From positions 5,940,501-6,004,500 of the forward strand of contig JAZARR010000082.1 in NCBI GenBank assembly GCA_037389465.1: a stretch of 64,000 nt of DNA. The letters run 5' to 3'. Source of the stretch: Baylisascaris procyonis. Taxonomy: Eukaryota > Nematoda > Chromadorea > Rhabditida > Ascarididae. The notes under the pieces are model-generated. The model was not told the origin of the DNA and searched no databases. It saw only the letters and a program-made list of their open reading frames with translations. A program made the position numbers and the translations under genes. How positions within the stretch are numbered: position 1 is the stretch's first letter; every line of letters begins with the position of its first letter. Of the stretch, positions 35,877-51,100 are shown one piece after another.

Positions 35877-38800
35877 TCAGAAATTATCAAAACTACCTCT
35901 AAAAAGCTATTTCACAACATTTGACGGAAAGCACCTAAGAATAAATACGATTCGGCAATGAGATGAGAACAAAGAAACACTATGAATAATGAACATCGCT
36001 CGATGTTATTTACATCAATGCTTAAAAAAAGATCTTCATTCGATCTGTGATGTGCAATTGGCTCAATTGAAATATCATCTGAGTGAGCTTATTCCCGCAA
36101 TCATGAGAAAGGATACTAATGTTTTCGCATTGCGATTATAGCATCATTTCTCATGTTTTAATGTGCTAACTTGATAGAATTTTGACATTTCGCTTATGTT
36201 GCAGTTTATGTTGCGATCCCATTGCATATAGTAATTTCTCGTGATTTTTATTTTAAGATCCGCCGTTTATGCCTTCATGAAAGGATATCGTTCGCTTAGA
36301 TAAACTCCCAAAAAGAGCTTTTAAGAAAAACCTGGAAAATAAAAATCTCGATACGAGTATCGGATAATTTCGCTTCGTTAGATCTTTTCTACCATCTAGT
36401 GAGTTAGTTCCTTAGGCAGTTGTCGTGACTTCATTGAGGTGCTTTATGTAGTATGAATGCTGTGTCAACTTTTTGCATTATGTGCACACCTCTAAGCGAG
36501 ATACTGATGGATTTCTAGTGAGAAATAAAGCCCTCTGAAAAGATTTCACCGAGAAAACGTTGAAGAAGCTTAGCTTTTTTGCACCAAACTTTTCAATGAT
36601 AATTTTATCATTGAAATTTTTTAAACTAAATCACCGTAGCAAACGAATTTCCCTGGAAAATTAGATGGAAATTTGCACTTCAAGTGACTTTAATAAGTGC
36701 CACATTTTACGCTGAAAGAATTAACCAGTAGAGCTTTTCATTTGAATTACAAATAATGAGTAGAATAGGGCAATTGTGTTCATGATCACATTTTAATGGA
36801 AAAAATTCGTGATAAATCTTTAATAATTTTTTTCAAAACGTGATATCCCCTATTATTACAATGTGAAATTCATGTGGTTATTCTCTCATATGATTATTGT
36901 TTTTATTAAATCGAACAAATAAGCGTAAGTTTCGTGCAAAAAAGTGCGTTGCGTGCAAAAATGAGATTATTCATATAAGTTGATTTCTTCATTATTTAAT
37001 TTCTTAGTTCGTTGATTTGTATAACGTTCATTACCCTTTTTCCTTTTAATCAGCCTTTCCGCTTCATTGAATGCTTCAAACCTTCAAAGGATATTAATCG
37101 CTCAATGATTAAATTGAGTACAATATAGCTTCCTCAAAAATGAGCTATTTAATTCAATTCCTTTGATCACATGAACGGAGTAAATCCTTATCTATATGCG
37201 AAACATTTTTTGTTTATGATCAATATAATCGCTAACTTTTCCTTATAAAGGAAATGAAAAATGCGGAAAACATTTGCTGCTCACTATTTAGAACGTTATA
37301 AGCGAGCCAAACTAAATACACTACAATGATGTATTAATTAGTATTTGGCTATCTGTTTGCCGATAGCGAAATAATGTAAAATTTTAGTGGTATTTTCAAT
37401 TTAAAATTGAATGTACTGTATTGAAAATAATAGAAATTCTCAGCATCCCTCTAAATGATTTTTACTTTTGGATTATTTTTCAAAAGTCAGGAATTCCACC
37501 ACGAGGTGCCATCTACTTGCAGACTTAAGTTTCAAGTGTTTTCCACCTGTTTTTTTTCCAAAATGAAGCTAAATTGCATGTATTGCGATGAATTAGTTTG
37601 ATATTTGTATGTAAAGTAGATATGTGATATAGAAACATATGTTGTGATCTTTTCTTTTTTGCATTTTTAAAAAAGATGTAAGAAAATGTTCCATTGTTAG
37701 CTTAGAAGAGGCGAACACTGATGCACGAAACGAATGAATATGCACGATATAGGAGGTAATAATTCACATTCGCTACTTCTGTTCGATTTTTCTTTGCAAT
37801 TTCATTAGTGCTCGCTGTGACTTTTAAATGTTCGGTTTTTATGATGAAAGAATAATGCGATATATCGCCATAGCAACATTTATTTTTCCTATGCAATTGA
37901 AGTGTTCGATTGTGAAGAAGCCTTAACTCTCTGATAATTCATCGATATAAAACTTAATGCGTAAATGAAATTTTCAATATTTTCAATAGTAGTTATAATA
38001 TGATCGTGAACATTTCGAAAAGAGGGATGTGATCAATGATAAAAAAATTCCTTATTCTTGGCTAATATGCAAAGGAAATTGCAAGTGGTCATAAGATGAG
38101 TCCAGCTTTTGCCATCCTATACGTTTGCTGTGGTTGTTTCTTTGTGAATTTATATAAGTTTGCAATCATTAACTTAAAAAAAAAACACCTTATATAGCCA
38201 CCCACTGTAGTAAAGCTCTAATTCATGTTGCACGAGCGATGGTCAAATTTCTTTCGAAAAATTTTCCATCATTCAGGGTGATTCTCCATTTGTTTGCCAT
38301 TTGATATCGGTTAAATTTATTTGTTTAGTTCATATTTATTTATGTGAGTTAATGCAAGTTTTCAACAAATTTTGTTGGTTCATATAATAAGGTGATCTTT
38401 TCGTATCTACAGGTCTTATGTAATTTTGCGATATTTTCACCTCAAGTACTACCGAAACTGGGATAATCAATTTTAATGCCCGAGTGTACACCTTACGCTG
38501 GTATTTCATACTAAGTTTTAAATTAACCTGTCGAAATGCGTGAAAAATTGATGAATCATTTTTGAGGAAAGTCAAAATTTCGTGCACTTCTCAGTCGGTG
38601 GAGTTCAATCATTGTTAGCAAGATCGCAAAAAAAAAGGTTCACTTTTGTAGAAGATTTATCTGAGCGATCGAATCACTAAAAATATGAGTGCATTATATT
38701 CTCTAGGTTTTGTTATTTGTTCGTCATAAATCAATTACTTATAAGTGGAATGTAAAGATGCCGATCTTGACAATCTTCTTCATTGCATTTCACTTAAGCT

Positions 38801-39216
38801 GTCATTAGTATTAGCGAAAAATCGCTTTTTTTGCATAGGCGTTGTAACTTTGTACAGCAAAAATGCTTAGTTAGTTTTTTAAATCGATATGAGAGAAACC
38901 GTCAATGGATCAAACGTTTGCTTGAGTTCCCGACCTTCAAGATCCAATTTATGAATGTCAGATATCGACTTTGTGAATGTTCGGCTGACCTTCACATCAA
39001 TTAATTTTCACATGTACTACTTGTAGAATAAGTTCTTTCTCTAACCTAGGATATGCTCCATCCATAGAGGATGTATCTGATCTGTTAATACCCTTCATGT
39101 GTTAGATTTCCTCAGTTCTAATATATTTTTTCGTACGCAATCCATAGAGAATGATGTAGTAAATTAAAATATTGTATCATTGATTCCATATAATATTAAT
39201 TAAGGCTCGCATCGTT

Positions 39217-39249
39217 GGCGCTATTTTTCCAGTAAAGTAGGAATTTACT
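39217..39249 (+). promoter_or_regulatory. Candidate trans-splice acceptor and 5' UTR of the first Kv gene
   Basis: The tract ctatttttccag ends with AG at 39231-39232, only 17 bases before the start ATG at 39250. A strong 3' splice site with no matching upstream donor this close to the start is the usual picture of a nematode spliced-leader addition site. This is inferred, not shown. Confidence 0.45.
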
Positions 39250-42200
39250 ATGAATTCATTCATAGAGATGGACGATGAAGAGGTAGAAAGAACGATTACT
39301 TATGTGGATCGATGTGAAAGTGATACATTTCATAGAGAAACACAAAATGGTGATATACCTAAGTCGTTATTACGAATAAATGTCGGCGGTAGAAGTGCAC
39401 GACTCGAAGAGGATCTTGTTCGTATCATTTCTTAGTTGATTTTTATTTTAATACGAAATGAAATTCAATGAATATGAAAATAATAAAGTGATAACTCTAC
39501 CATTGAAAATTTCTTCGAAAATCGATAAATATGCATATGCGGAGAAGAAAAAACGGCTCAATCGAATATGCGAAAGAATAAAGCTATCTTTGACGCTTGC
39601 GCTTTCTTTTTTTTGATGAAAGAATCACTCTAGAAAATTTCAGATTCAAGAATCTATGAGGTTTGCAGAATCAAGAACAGGCAAACGGATTTATGCGGAG
39701 AGTTAAGACATGCAAAACAATTGAATTTCTAAATTACATTCCCAATGAAATTATCGGAATGCTTTCGTGAAGTTCACTTTTATATTGCCCTATCATCAAA
39801 TATCACAGAAAAATCTCATGCTTATAAATAGAAAGTGTGTAATTTTGGCAAAAATCTTTTCACAAGCGTAGCACTATTGAGCATGAGAGATTAGTGGTAG
39901 TCAAAACCTAAAAGAAAACAATATCTGCAAAATTCTATACACGGGTAACGGGTAAATGTATACAGCGGCAACACTTTTTGCCCCTGAAATAGAACCATTC
40001 CGCTTATTTTCCTTTCATTACTTTTGTTGCAACCATCATCGATTACTGTTGACATTACTGAACGAAATGTCGTAAATAAAAAAACCGAATCTGTGTAAAA
40101 AAGAGTAGCAATTTCTTAAAAGCGAAGTGATGCTCGGATATTTTTCGTTAGCTATTGCGAATAAATAAATTCGTCATTCTTCATCCAAAAGGTCAAAAAT
40201 CACTAAATAATATTGCCTATAAATTTATGCTTAACTGCGATGTTTTTAGAGTAGATGGACTTGATGGTGCTGTTGATGATTAACGAATGATATTTAGTAA
40301 TGGATTACGAATGAAATTTTCCGGCTGGTTTTATTAAATCAGTGTCATTTCACTATAACAACTTCCACTCTTAATGTCAAGGAATTCTTGAGATAAAAAA
40401 GTCAAACAAGCATCAAAATTCCTACTGAATAATAGTAAGAAAACCGAAAAAAAACTAAGCAAATGAATGAAAAGAAAAATTGTAATATTGTGCATAGTTC
40501 CAGTTGCGAAGTAGGCATGACGGTGGTCGTTTAGCTCATTTTTCCTCTCTTTCACATAATGAACGCCTTATGATGTGCGATGCATATTTCGACTCTTCAC
40601 AAGAATACTATTTCGAACGTTCACCGATTATTTTCGAATATATCATCGATTTTTATATTACAGGTCATTTCAACCTGAAATCTCTCTTTGGCGATTTGCA
40701 TTGTTTCAATAGCGGACATATTTTGATGTGCTTTTTAGGTTATACCATTCTTTTCCATAGAATATTTTGAAATTATATATCACCCTTTAAGCATAATCTC
40801 ATCAGCAACTGTGGCTTTAAGAGTCGCCTATTTGAGGGTTTATTCTCGCTATCAGTTTGTGGTGATGGTTACACCTTTACTTTCCATAGAAATAACGATA
40901 AAATGCCAAGTCGAACGTTCGATTTATGAATATTACTTCCGCCAATTAACTTAAATTGATAAGAAGCTATTAGACTATACAATTGCGTGATCCTTTTTAC
41001 ATACCCAGTAATTAAGCATAAGTTATCTATGCAAATTCAACTTTTTCAACAATAATGAAATATTTCTGCTCTATTATATAACTCTTTCGATAATGCTCAA
41101 AATAAAAATTTTATGGGTGATTTAGGCCGCCTGCATCGTCCAATGGACGTTTGTCCAATTCGAGTACGATGCGAGCTTGACTTTTGGCGAATACCAACAC
41201 AGTTTTTGGCTCGATGCTGTAGAATAGATAGCGATTCGATTGTGCTGAAAAAAACAGATTCCACCTTATCTACCAGTGAACAGGTAGAGTTGCTGCTTTA
41301 AATATTCGATGGTTAAATACAATACTAGTCTGCTTCAAAATCTCATGCGTATGAGACGCTAAACGTTATATTTCATTCCAGCCCTTTGAATTAAATTGAT
41401 CACTCATAAAATGTTTTCATGTTATTGGTATGATTGATCCTATTTATATACTCCCACAGCTAATTATTATTAGTTTTATCATTGCTACTATTATTAGTTT
41501 TATCACCTTCAAATTATACATCCTCATCGTTGAGTGGAAAGCGGAAATAAAAGGGAACACGGTTTTTATCCCTATGTTTATGGCATTTACGATTGGATTT
41601 TATTCAATTTTCATTAAGAATAAAAGTTTTTGAGAGAAATATAATTACGTGCATCATTTCCTTCTCATTATCTAGAACCAAAGTGAGTTGTACAAAAAGC
41701 ACATTCAACGTTATGTAGGATGCATCAGTTCAATCCAAACTGCCCGCACTTTTATGCACTTCATCGCTTTCTTAGGAAAGCGTGTAACGTGGAACGGAAG
41801 TGTGGTACCGTTCTTGATGAAATGGTTTGAAATGAACATTTCATATTTTAGGGCAAAACGACGTGATTTAATTTAACGCACCACACATTTCATAGGAGCT
41901 TCATCATCTTTAGCGATTTGAATTCGTAAACTTGATAATCAATGAAACTGCCAACATTTCATCGAAATTCACTGCTGCCTTTTTTTGGAACATCATAACT
42001 TCACTTCTTTTGCAATTTTCGCACTCGAACTTCTAAATTTAGCCAGTATTTCGCATGCGAAAATGATTCTCGCATCATCAAACTGTTTTATGGTCTTGTT
42101 GATTTAACTTTATGCAACTTGGGAACTTTTTTCGTGCCTGAGAGAGATTACGGTAATTGGGGCTTATATTTACAAGACCAGTCTTCATGACAATAACTTT

Positions 42201-45200
42201 CAATGAACCCGACACAGAGCATATTTGTATTTTGAGGAAGCTCGGTTGCTGAAAAGATCTTTCGTTTCATACACATCATTGTGGACTGTGAAAGCTTCGA
42301 AACTGCTCACTGTATGAAAAAAGTAATATTGCAGAGGTCTTTCTTCTCCATTTTATTTGTGCAAGTATGGAAAAAATTTATAAGTGAAATGCTCGTCCAC
42401 CTGACTCGATAAGTGTAGGCAATCATGACAACGACAATTCACCTTTTTGTCCTTTGAGAGTGGAGCAGATGATTAATGCTAATAAAGGTGAAAACATAAA
42501 GTGTAAAAGACTAAAAAAATAGGCATATAAGTGGATAGCATATTGCCGACGATAGCCATCAATGGGGCTCAGAGAATCCCAACTTTTCTTGCAATAAAAT
42601 TGCTTGATTATAAGAATGGATAGCATTTTCACAAATAGAACTCAATACCGAAATGAATCTAAGTAAATTACATATTGTAATACGAAAGCATTCCAATACT
42701 TTTAGATGATAATATTGATTTTTTTTTCAACTTGCATAGTCATGTTTGTTGCGATATCATTCAACACATACATAGAAAAGCTCTAGCAAAAAAAAAAACA
42801 AAAAATGTACAGCTATATCATCTCTTTAGCATATTTTTCTAAATTTATCCTGTAATATATGATGAGAATGTTTAATTATAGAATCGATTTTTCATCGATT
42901 GCGCAAAAATTTCGTTCCAAAATATTGTAGAAACAAATTTTTGAACTTGATGAAAAAAGCCTCCAATTTCTGGTCGTATTTGATTGATCCCTTACCGCTG
43001 AGAAGTTTCTATGAATTACATGAAACGTTTGCCGAATGCAAAGATTATAAAAGAGCAATAAAATATCTTTGATATCACAATAATGTAGGTAGTACTACAA
43101 ATATTATAGCAGACAACTTAAACTGGAAAAATACACGGTGTAATCACTGAATGAAGAAGAAGCATTTAAAATGGCCTAATATTTAATGAACTTCTAGATC
43201 TACCTCGAGATGTCTTGTCCAGCAAGTGCGTTCGATGAAGTATTTATGGGCAAGCAAAGGCTTCTTATTTGGACAGTATTTGAGAATCCACGCTCATCAG
43301 CGTGCGCTAAATGCCTTTCGCTGATTTCCGCTCTTTTTGTTCTTCTCTCATTATCAGGTTTCTATTTAAAAAAAAAAGGTTTTGATGCTAACAATCGTTT
43401 AATAGAATTTTCACTGATTTTCATCTTTAGAAATGTACGACTTAAGTCTTATATATTTACGGTTTTCTTTGAAAATTTCTCAACTAATTTTATTTGGAAA
43501 TCAAAAAGGTTCGCGACAAGTTCCTCAACGATTAGTGATATTTTCATTCGCATTCGCAGAGGATTACACAGCAAATTATCGCATTATAGAATAAATTCAA
43601 AAGCGATTTAAAAGGCTCTTTAGGCAATAATGATTTGCTTTCCTAACGTGAAATTTGAGGTGTTATGGCGAACATTATAAGCACATTTATAACTGAGCAT
43701 AACAAATGTATGAAGAAAATATTTTGAAAAATATTGATAAATTTCTGGACTATGGGAGGCGAATATGAGATGAAAGAGGCACATATTGCTATTTCCTCAT
43801 TTATTTATTTATCCCTAACATCTCGAAGTAGGAAAACACAGAAGTATATGAGCATGAACAGCAGAAACGAGAAAAACATTCGCAATGCTAAAATTGTGCG
43901 TACACATGTAGTATGTACGAGCAGCAATAGCGCATATTTCGAAACGACTCATCGGCAACTTAACAACAGAAGGAATGAGTGGATGCAGTAACGATGATGC
44001 AATGGAACATATAGCGATCATGCAATGGATCATATATTTTAAGATCGTCAGCAAAGAGCTTGATACTACTCAGAATATCATCAGAAACTTCGTTAATATA
44101 TATGATTGAATTTTTCGCGAGCATTCCACTTGTTGTGTTTTTGCTCAACAACGATCATTTCGCTCAATATGATGTTATAACAACAATCTCAATTTTCTAA
44201 ATAGAGTAATAATACTAAATAGGCGTTTTATAGATTTGATTTTATGCTCAATGCCCGAATTACAAGACGAAAATCAAGATCCACATTGGAGTCTAATCTA
44301 TTTGGAAGTAAGGTAAGACCTACGAAAATATGACAACGTATTTCCTGCAATCTTTATTAACATATAGCGGTCAAGTATACTATATCTCATTGGAAGATTG
44401 GTATCGAGAAAGACCTACAGAAAATGTGGAAATTTTAGTGCGGTGGAACAGGTGGGACTCATTAGTGGCGTAGAATAATTTCTTGGTTGCTGTAAAGATG
44501 AAAGCTTTTTTGCAATGATGAGCTCTAACCAGATGTATTCATAGACATAAGTTGCACATATTATTTTAAAAAATCTCATTAAATCACTAAAGTAAAATTT
44601 AGGAAAAAATGTGCACAATTTACGGTAACACTTTTAGCGTATTATTCAAACGCTGCCGTAAATCATTTGAAAGATTCAGCTAAAACTGAACTAGATAATC
44701 TTTTTTAATTAGATCAACTAAATCCGCCGCTTCTGAAAATTAGCCAACCCATTCTTCTGCCCCAATTTCTATAGATCAAACGTGATCTTGGAGCTAAAAA
44801 GTATTTTTTTGTCACATCACTAAAGTCAACAAGTTCAATCATCACATAACAATACTGAAGATGAAGGTCGATAGAAACGCCGAGTTTTGAGTTCATTTGC
44901 ACTGGTAAGCAAACTTATTGCATCACTTCAATGGCCTTTTTGATCCCACTTCTAGCATTCGGCGTGTTGAAGAGCGTTCATTTATTTTTAGCTACTCGTA
45001 TTTCTGAGAGGGATTTTTTCAACATTTGATACAAGAGCACACTGTCCAAAGAATGTTCTAAACGTCGGTCAAAGACTCATGATGGAAAATAGGGTTCTTT
45101 CAAGCGTATTGTTTAGAATACACTCGTTGGAGCTGGTTGCTCACTTCTCTCGGTTTATTTTACTCTTACAAAATTTCTGCTTCATTCAATGCAGAATATT

Positions 45201-48160
45201 TCATTTTATTAGCAATATGAGCTTAATGAATGAAAAGTTAAATTTGTTCGTTTACAGTTGTATGATATGGTTTACATTCGAATATATTATACGTTTTATT
45301 GTAAGTCCACGGAAATGTTCATTCATCAAATCACCTCTCAACGTTATCGATCTAATGACAATATTACCATTTTATGCTGAAGAATGTTTACCATTAGTGG
45401 GTATTGTCAAAGCAGTCGAATTAAGAAATATTCGTGGTAAGATATTTATCTTATCGTCTTTAATAAAGTCATGAAGTTTCGCGTTAAAAAAGATTCATTC
45501 TTAAGCGAAGAAAGGAAGAATTTTTTCTAATCGTTCAGTGATGAATGTTGTTGAATAACAACAGTATTTCTGAAAAGAAATAAAATTCCTTTCTTTTTAA
45601 AAAGCGTTTTGCATTTTATAGTTCTATGAAAATATTATTTGTTGCAAGGCATTATATGAAAATATCGTTTAAAATCAAAAGATGAATTTTAGCATATGGG
45701 GAATTTTTTATTTATCAATAATTCCATAGTATTAAAGAAAGCATATGCAAAAATGTGCAGCGTTTCTTTGCACGAACGATATACGGTTTTTAGATTTCAT
45801 TCAAGTTAACTATCCGTTGAATGCATATTTAAAAACAATAACAAAGCGATAGTAATATAACTTTTATGGAATTAACCGATTATGCAAATTTACCATAATT
45901 ATTTCCGGCTAAGATGAGATAAAATTTTTCCACTTATTTTATTGGAGCTCATTTATGCATCAACCAGGTTAAAAATGAGGTAAAAATTTAGAGTGAAATT
46001 CACTAAAGCGAGTTTCGACAGTATTTAATAGAAACTATAAGTTTATGATCCGTGAATTGAAACCAATGAGAGGGCAAACACACAATATATCAGACACTTT
46101 TGCATATTCGGAAATGACCTCGCTTATAATGGGCATTTATAGAAATTAGTTAATGAACTTTTTTAGACGGGAGTAAGGCGTTGATGCACTCTTCAAGACA
46201 TTTTGCGTAGGTTGAACCTTCAAAAAATTGCTATGTTTTCGTAATTCATAAACAGATAATTCATCAAACTATGATTTTTAAAATTTTGAAATTTTTCGGA
46301 TTGTCATATTCGATGAAAATTAGCCAGATAATATTTTCTTTCATTTGTTCGGTGAATTACCTCAACGCATAATGTCAGAGAGGTTTGTTGGCATGCGTAT
46401 GTCTGTATGGATGTACATAGATGTCTGCCGACAATTGTGATATTTTTCATTCAGGTGCAATGGTTGTAATTCGAGTGATGCGATTAGCACGAGTGGCACG
46501 TATCTTTAAATTAGCACGCTATAGTACAGGCCTTCGTGCATTCGGTCAAACAATGCGTAAATCGGCCGCTGAATTGAGCATGCTTGGCATGTTTCTACTA
46601 ACCGGTATTATGCTATTCTCGACTGCGATTTATTTCTTTGAACGTGATGAACAAAACTCGAAATTCTATTCCATTCCAGCTGCTTGTTGGTGGTGTAAGT
46701 TGTGGATTTTTTTTTTGTTTATCCATATTGGCTCTTGAGTTCTGGTAAAAATTAGCTGTGTGCAAGAATGGTCAAAATTTGGTCAAAATTCTTATTGGCT
46801 GTGGATTTATTCTTACTGGTCAAAATGTTGAGTTTGAGTAGCCTTTTCCGAAGCAATTGAAAGTGCCATTCCTTTTCAAATTATCGTTATTGAAATCTTT
46901 TTCAGTGCCAGCAACATGTTTCAGATTATAACTAGTACTATAGATGGGAAAATTACCTGACTCGAGCATTCGTACGATATCCTCTGCGTCAGCCCACCTT
47001 GAGCGCTAGTTGCTTGCAACAGCATAGAAAGAATTTGCACGTAGCGTTGTCTTAATTTTATCTATTTCAAAAAATATTTGCATAATGTCGTTCTATAGAT
47101 TGCCACGGGTTATCGAATGGTAAAACATCAGAATTTATCTAAACATCCTCGCAATAGTCTTTCGATAATATTCATGAATCTTTAAGGAACTCAGCTGCAA
47201 AGTTGGATTACTAGTTTCCTGTTTCCTGCATAGTTGATTAAAGATTAAAGTAGTAACTACGATGATTTATCAGTGCAAAATTTCGCACAATCAACTGCTT
47301 TCTTGAAACCTAATTGCTGTTCATTTTTTTTTTGCCTTTTAGAAGCTTCAACAGGTGCACTACTTATCATCATATTATTAAATTGCTAAAAAAGTTTAGC
47401 AGATTCTCAATGAATTTTCTAAAGACTTGTTTTGTTCTTCAGGTGTTATAACGATGACAACTGTTGGCTATGGTGATTTAGTACCAGTAACTGCAGGTGG
47501 ATTCTTTTCGGATCATTCCTAACGTCCGTATAGCCGATAAAGATAACCTCAAATCATGTGAATGAAATGATTCAATACCAATTGCCAGTAAAGGAAATAG
47601 ATCGATGATTTTTCAAAATGTATGGCACACCCTAGAAGAACATAACGCTCTCGTCGTTGTTGAAATCCTTTTGGTTGAAATTTCCTCAATTCCTTTTCTC
47701 ATCTATATATTTCGATTATCCGTTTCTAATTCATTATACAGCGCTTTGTTGAGAAGTAATAAAGAACAAAACATACTGTCTTCTTTTAAGAAGAAATACA
47801 TCAAAGTCGTGTAGTTACTTAAATATTTGAGTCATTATGGACTTGAAATTTCTCCTAAAAATTTTATTTGTTCGTATTCGACCGGTAATCAACGCACATC
47901 CCTTAAATGCTTAAGCATTTCTTTTTCGCCTAAATGATTATATTTTTAAAAATTTAATTTTTTATTGAATTACTTCAGGTGGAAAAGTGGTCGCCGCATT
48001 AGCAAGTGTTTGTGGTATTATTGTACTTGCGTTTCCAATCTCGATGATTATTGATAAATTTGCGGAAAGTACAGCTATTTGGTCGACTGAAACTAATGAT
48101 CAATCATCTATCGATGAACGACAACGAAATCGGCGTAAATCACGACGATATCTTTTTTGA
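39250..48160 (+). CDS. Voltage-gated potassium channel alpha subunit, Kv type (complete)
   Basis: Nine exons: 39250-39417, 40504-40663, 41126-41283, 43198-43357, 44234-44312, 45213-45436 (or from 45195), 46455-46694, 47443-47496, 47979-48160. They join in frame to about 474 residues (480 with the alternative acceptor). T1 tetramerisation domain at residues ~41-145: [24 protein letters not shown], and the zinc motif H-x5-C-x20-CC in exon 3. S1 is in exon 4; S2 has [14 protein letters not shown]3 [13 protein letters not shown]4 [17 protein letters not shown] with Arg/Lys at every third position; S5 follows; the pore has [10 protein letters not shown]6 is [16 protein letters not shown]. The tail is short and ends RRKSRRYLF. 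Known family role: depolarisation-activated K+ efflux in a plasma-membrane tetramer. The zinc motif excludes the Shaker class. S6 has PIS instead of PxP. The first donor (ctt/gttcgt) is weak. Closest to the nematode KVS group; the exact orthologue is not assigned. Confidence 0.93.
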
Positions 48161-51100
48161 AAATCTAAATTATTAACGGTTCACCTATTCCCTTCCCTCT
48201 ATTAATTTTCACTATTCGTCAAAATCGTCATAAAAATATGACCACCAAATTGACTAATCTCAATTCTGAGAGATTTTCAAGTAATCTGGTCATTCGCATC
48301 ATTTTCCTCCTCATCCCAAAGGGACAAACATGCCGAATTTATGTACGTGGGCAAGGGATTGGTTTTTCTTACTTTTTGACAGAATTGACAAAGTTTTACT
48401 ATAATTTTGTAATGTAATATGAATGATTGGAGCATATTTATCAGGTTTTTCTATCAAATAACCTTTACTTCGCACACGATGTAGCCGCATAACAAAAGTG
48501 AGCACATTCGTTTATTTCGTTTTATTCGAGAATTTGAATTCGAATGGTATTTCCAAAGTTTGCATAGTAATTTTCTTATTTGCAAATGTCTCACGTTATC
48601 AATTCCATAGTTTGATGATTCTGGCAAACTTTTGTTTGAGTCAATGACGGGACGAGAGAGTTAGCGACTTTCGAGAGAAAAAAAGATATTTGTAGTTTCA
48701 TGTTAGAAATTACTGCATAAATTTAGGCCAAAATATTTCAAGCGAAATACTATTGTACAAAATAAAAATGTCTTATTTGGCTTGTTTTACATCGTCAGGC
48801 AGTCTTATATTTCAAAATTTCTCGCGCTCATTTACATACATGAATCCATCTGATGCGAAAGGAAATGATATAATACTATTTATCTTTCAACTGTCTTATC
48901 AGCGCGGAATCACATCGATGAATACGGATGTCCACGTTATGGGGAAAGAGTCGATAAAAATTTCGGAACTGCTCCACCTGATATTCATGATCAATTCTAT
49001 ACCGCCTAGGTTTGCTGTGATTACATACTATCACAGGTTGAATTACTTCGAAAATGAAATCGAAAGAATTTTATATGTAAAATATAGGAATGTTGTACTT
49101 GCCATGTGATGTCGCTGACAAATATTCGACGGTTTATGCGAATTTTTTGGGTTTGTTTGAAATACGAATACTGTTATGATTCCCTAAACACTTCTAGCAT
49201 ATTTCTTCGTTTGGGATTGGCGAATGGACGGATAGTCAAGTGAGTGAGGTGAATACAGTGCTCGTGGATATTTCCTTAAAAATTTGTCACATTTGGCGTT
49301 CTTTCTTTGTAGTCGAGGTGTTCTTTTTAATTATTAACATATTTTGATAATATTGTTTGTTTTCTCAAGTGTCATTGGCAGAAATATCGATGAGCCTGGA
49401 GAAATGGATGAGAAACGACTGGTTGCCATAGGAACTCATGGGGGCACCAAGTCGCCAATATGATTCGTTAAATGGCCAATTATAACGCAATAATGTTTGA
49501 ATGGAAGGAATCGTAAGCAATTTTCATTGGCCGGATGAATATTGCCGTTTGAGAATTGAAAAAGATTAAAAGCGATTTGTTCTTATCCCAAGATTTGATC
49601 ACGCACGTTTATTAAAATGCGCAAAGTTATGCATCATTTGAGAACGTGCGAAAGTGCTATCCGTGAATATGTAATATCATTAAGCTATATACAAGGACAA
49701 TACTAAAAATATTGCAAACATTATTGGCGATTAATGAGGCTTAGTAATACTGAAAAGTTCACTTTGTTAATCTTATAATTTGTGATTTCTGTTGATTTGA
49801 CCTATTAAAGAGTACTAAGTAATTTTATGCTCATTATTATGTAAAGAACAAAAATGATATGGAAGCTAAATCAAATTACTATTGAATTCAGTATGACTTT
49901 GGTTATGGACTTCTCCTTTTCTTACATTTTCAGGATCTGGTCAAAGCAGATTTTTGTTGCACCTATATTTTCGTCTGGAATAGCCTAATATCTTCGAATT
50001 TGATTAGGAAACGAAGTAGGATGGAAGATGTGAGGTTCCGTTATAGTCTCGAACTTTTGCTTACACGTTCACAAAATTCCGAGGTCAATTAGTTGTGCCG
50101 TCGCGCAGATTAAGGGCGATTCAACCGTACATTAGATATACAGCTATCAGAGAACAATTTTCTAGAAGTCGTGCCGTACTTTATTGTGTACGGGAACTTC
50201 GAATAAGGCAGGCGCATGCGGTGGAATCCCTTGCAAGCTCCCGACCTTGTAGACTTATCTGGTTTCTTAGATGGACGTGTTATTGAGAAAGGAATTATCA
50301 CTGAGAAATGAACTGCAGGCTTCCTATATTTTTTTCGAAGTGGGAATAGGAGCAGGGGGTGAAGTGAAATAAGAGCTAAAAACTTGAGTCTCCCTACTGC
50401 AAAACCGAGTACAACCGAAAGCTGCAAGTCTATTGCACTTGTGACGATAACTAAGTCAAAGATGAAAAGCTGCTGCTTCCATGAAGTGGTTTATCAGATT
50501 TGTTTAAGATGTAAGCTTTTAAGAGTGGGCACGCACTAGAGATAGAACTGAGAACAGTTCCCAAATTGAGCTAATTTTGTGAACATATAATTGAGGAGCT
50601 CTCACGGTCTATGTTTTATGGGGCAAATTCTGTGAGAGAACGGCAAATACGAATGCTGAGCTCATTATCGAAGGAAATCTAATATTAATCACTTTTTATA
50701 TCGATTATGAAAAATCCATCACTTTTTTATGCATTTGCGTCATCTATGACCTCTTATAGTTCGTTCGTTGTCTCAAGAAGCTTTCCCGGATGCTTATGCA
50801 TGTGAGAATCAGCAGAATTTCCTCTTGCATTATCAAATTGCACTACGAGATGATCTTAACGTCAATGAAGAGATAAACGGCACGAAAGCAATAATCCTTA
50901 ATGATGTTGTCATCTAATTTATTTGAGTGGTAATAAGCACGAATGTTTATTCATTATATCTGCCTCGCATTGATGATCTAATATAGCGGTTTTTCCACTC
51001 GGTGGCTTGACAAACGGTTAATTGCATGAGCGAAGAAAATATCAACCACTAGAAAGGCGATATGTAGATGTGCATGATGAAAATGAAACAATGTTGTTCG

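Larger units (their letters stand above)
29122..39249. other. Region with no recognised gene
   Basis: This lies between the most upstream minus-strand exon of the LRRC9-like gene and the first plus-strand channel exon. It should contain the promoter of the first channel gene and possibly further 5' exons of the LRRC9-like gene. It holds simple repeats, a short direct repeat, and several coding-like pieces of 60-130 codons on either strand that match no family I know. The main ones are listed separately. Confidence 0.4.

Noticed and set aside
43210..43611. Full 133-codon open frame read as a separate protein
   Set aside because: Only its first part is coding, as the S1 exon 43198-43357 of the first Kv gene; the rest is intron read through a good donor.
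50095..50427. Overlapping open frames on both strands
   Set aside because: I considered a processed pseudogene, but no frame matched a protein I can recognise.
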